NCBI GenBank assembly: GCA_016765375.1
Contig: JAESQB010000006.1
Span: 1-5,102, forward strand
Direction: 5' to 3'
Length of the DNA stretch: 5,102 nucleotides
DNA from: Flavobacteriaceae bacterium
Lineage (GTDB): Bacteria > Bacteroidota > Bacteroidia > Flavobacteriales > Flavobacteriaceae
The notes below the pieces were generated by a model that was given only the letters and a program-made list of their open reading frames with translations, did no database searches and was not told the DNA's origin. Position 1 is the first letter of the stretch. Each line of letters begins with the position of its first letter. Position numbers and translations under genes: made by a program. This document shows, piece by piece, positions 5,059 through 5,102 of the stretch.

Positions 5059-5102
5059 ATGGATAGATATAGGGTCATTGTGGTCATTTTGCAGCGAGAC
5101 TA
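5059..5102 (+). CDS. Start of an unidentified gene (cut by right window edge)
   Basis: Fourteen complete codons (MDRYRVIVVILQRD) follow a good ribosome site and run open to the end of the window. The gap after the 49-residue gene is 63 bases with no terminator, so the gene is probably a third member of the same transcript. A charged start followed by a hydrophobic stretch (VIVVIL) could begin a signal or membrane segment, but too little is visible to assign a family. Confidence 0.5.
   Translation, partial: MDRYRVIVVILQRD

Noticed and set aside
1..5102. CRISPR arrays, tRNA or rRNA genes, insertion sequences and long direct repeats.
   Set aside because: None were seen on reading both strands; the only clear repeats are the two terminator hairpins and short inverted repeats.

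Overview
The window looks like chromosomal DNA from a gammaproteobacterium, probably marine or environmental. This is inferred from family resemblance, since no search could be run. The signs are an MsrA close to the enterobacterial type, a bacterial NT5C1-like 5'-nucleotidase, an outer-membrane-type lipoprotein carrying a metallo-beta-lactamase fold, and compact gene spacing. By eye the left four fifths is about 40-45% G+C. The block from about 4198 onward is nearer 50-55%.

Layout, left to right. Positions 1-1816 hold a tight minus-strand unit read in the order pdxJ (vitamin B6 synthesis), msrA (repair of oxidised methionine) and a 5'-nucleotidase cut by the left window edge. The gaps are 9 and 12 bases, so the genes are probably co-transcribed from the AT-rich region at 1817-1959. 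A strong hairpin terminator at 1960-1993 separates this unit from the next minus-strand gene. That gene (2039-3556) encodes a 505-residue lipoprotein with an N-terminal domain, a Gly/Pro linker and a complete metal-binding metallo-beta-lactamase fold domain. Its start should be taken at 3556, not at 3715, because a lipoprotein signal, a Shine-Dalgarno sequence and a promoter all agree on it.

Positions 3782 to about 4141 hold a minus-strand remnant: the C-terminal half of an NAD(P)-binding oxidoreductase that has lost its Rossmann-fold N-terminus. Directly beyond it a plus-strand cluster begins: a four-helix DUF2231 membrane protein with a His/Asp/Met-rich tail (4198-4812), a 49-residue membrane protein with a Met/His-rich N-terminus (4846-4995), and the start of a third gene (5059 onward, cut by the right edge). 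Each has a good Shine-Dalgarno sequence.

The broken oxidoreductase, the switch in coding direction and the rise in G+C together suggest that 4142-4197 is the edge of an acquired block. The His/Met-rich proteins suggest this block handles a metal such as copper, but no definitive metal-resistance gene lies inside the window. The most promising candidates for something undescribed are the 49-residue protein and its pairing with the His-tailed DUF2231 protein.
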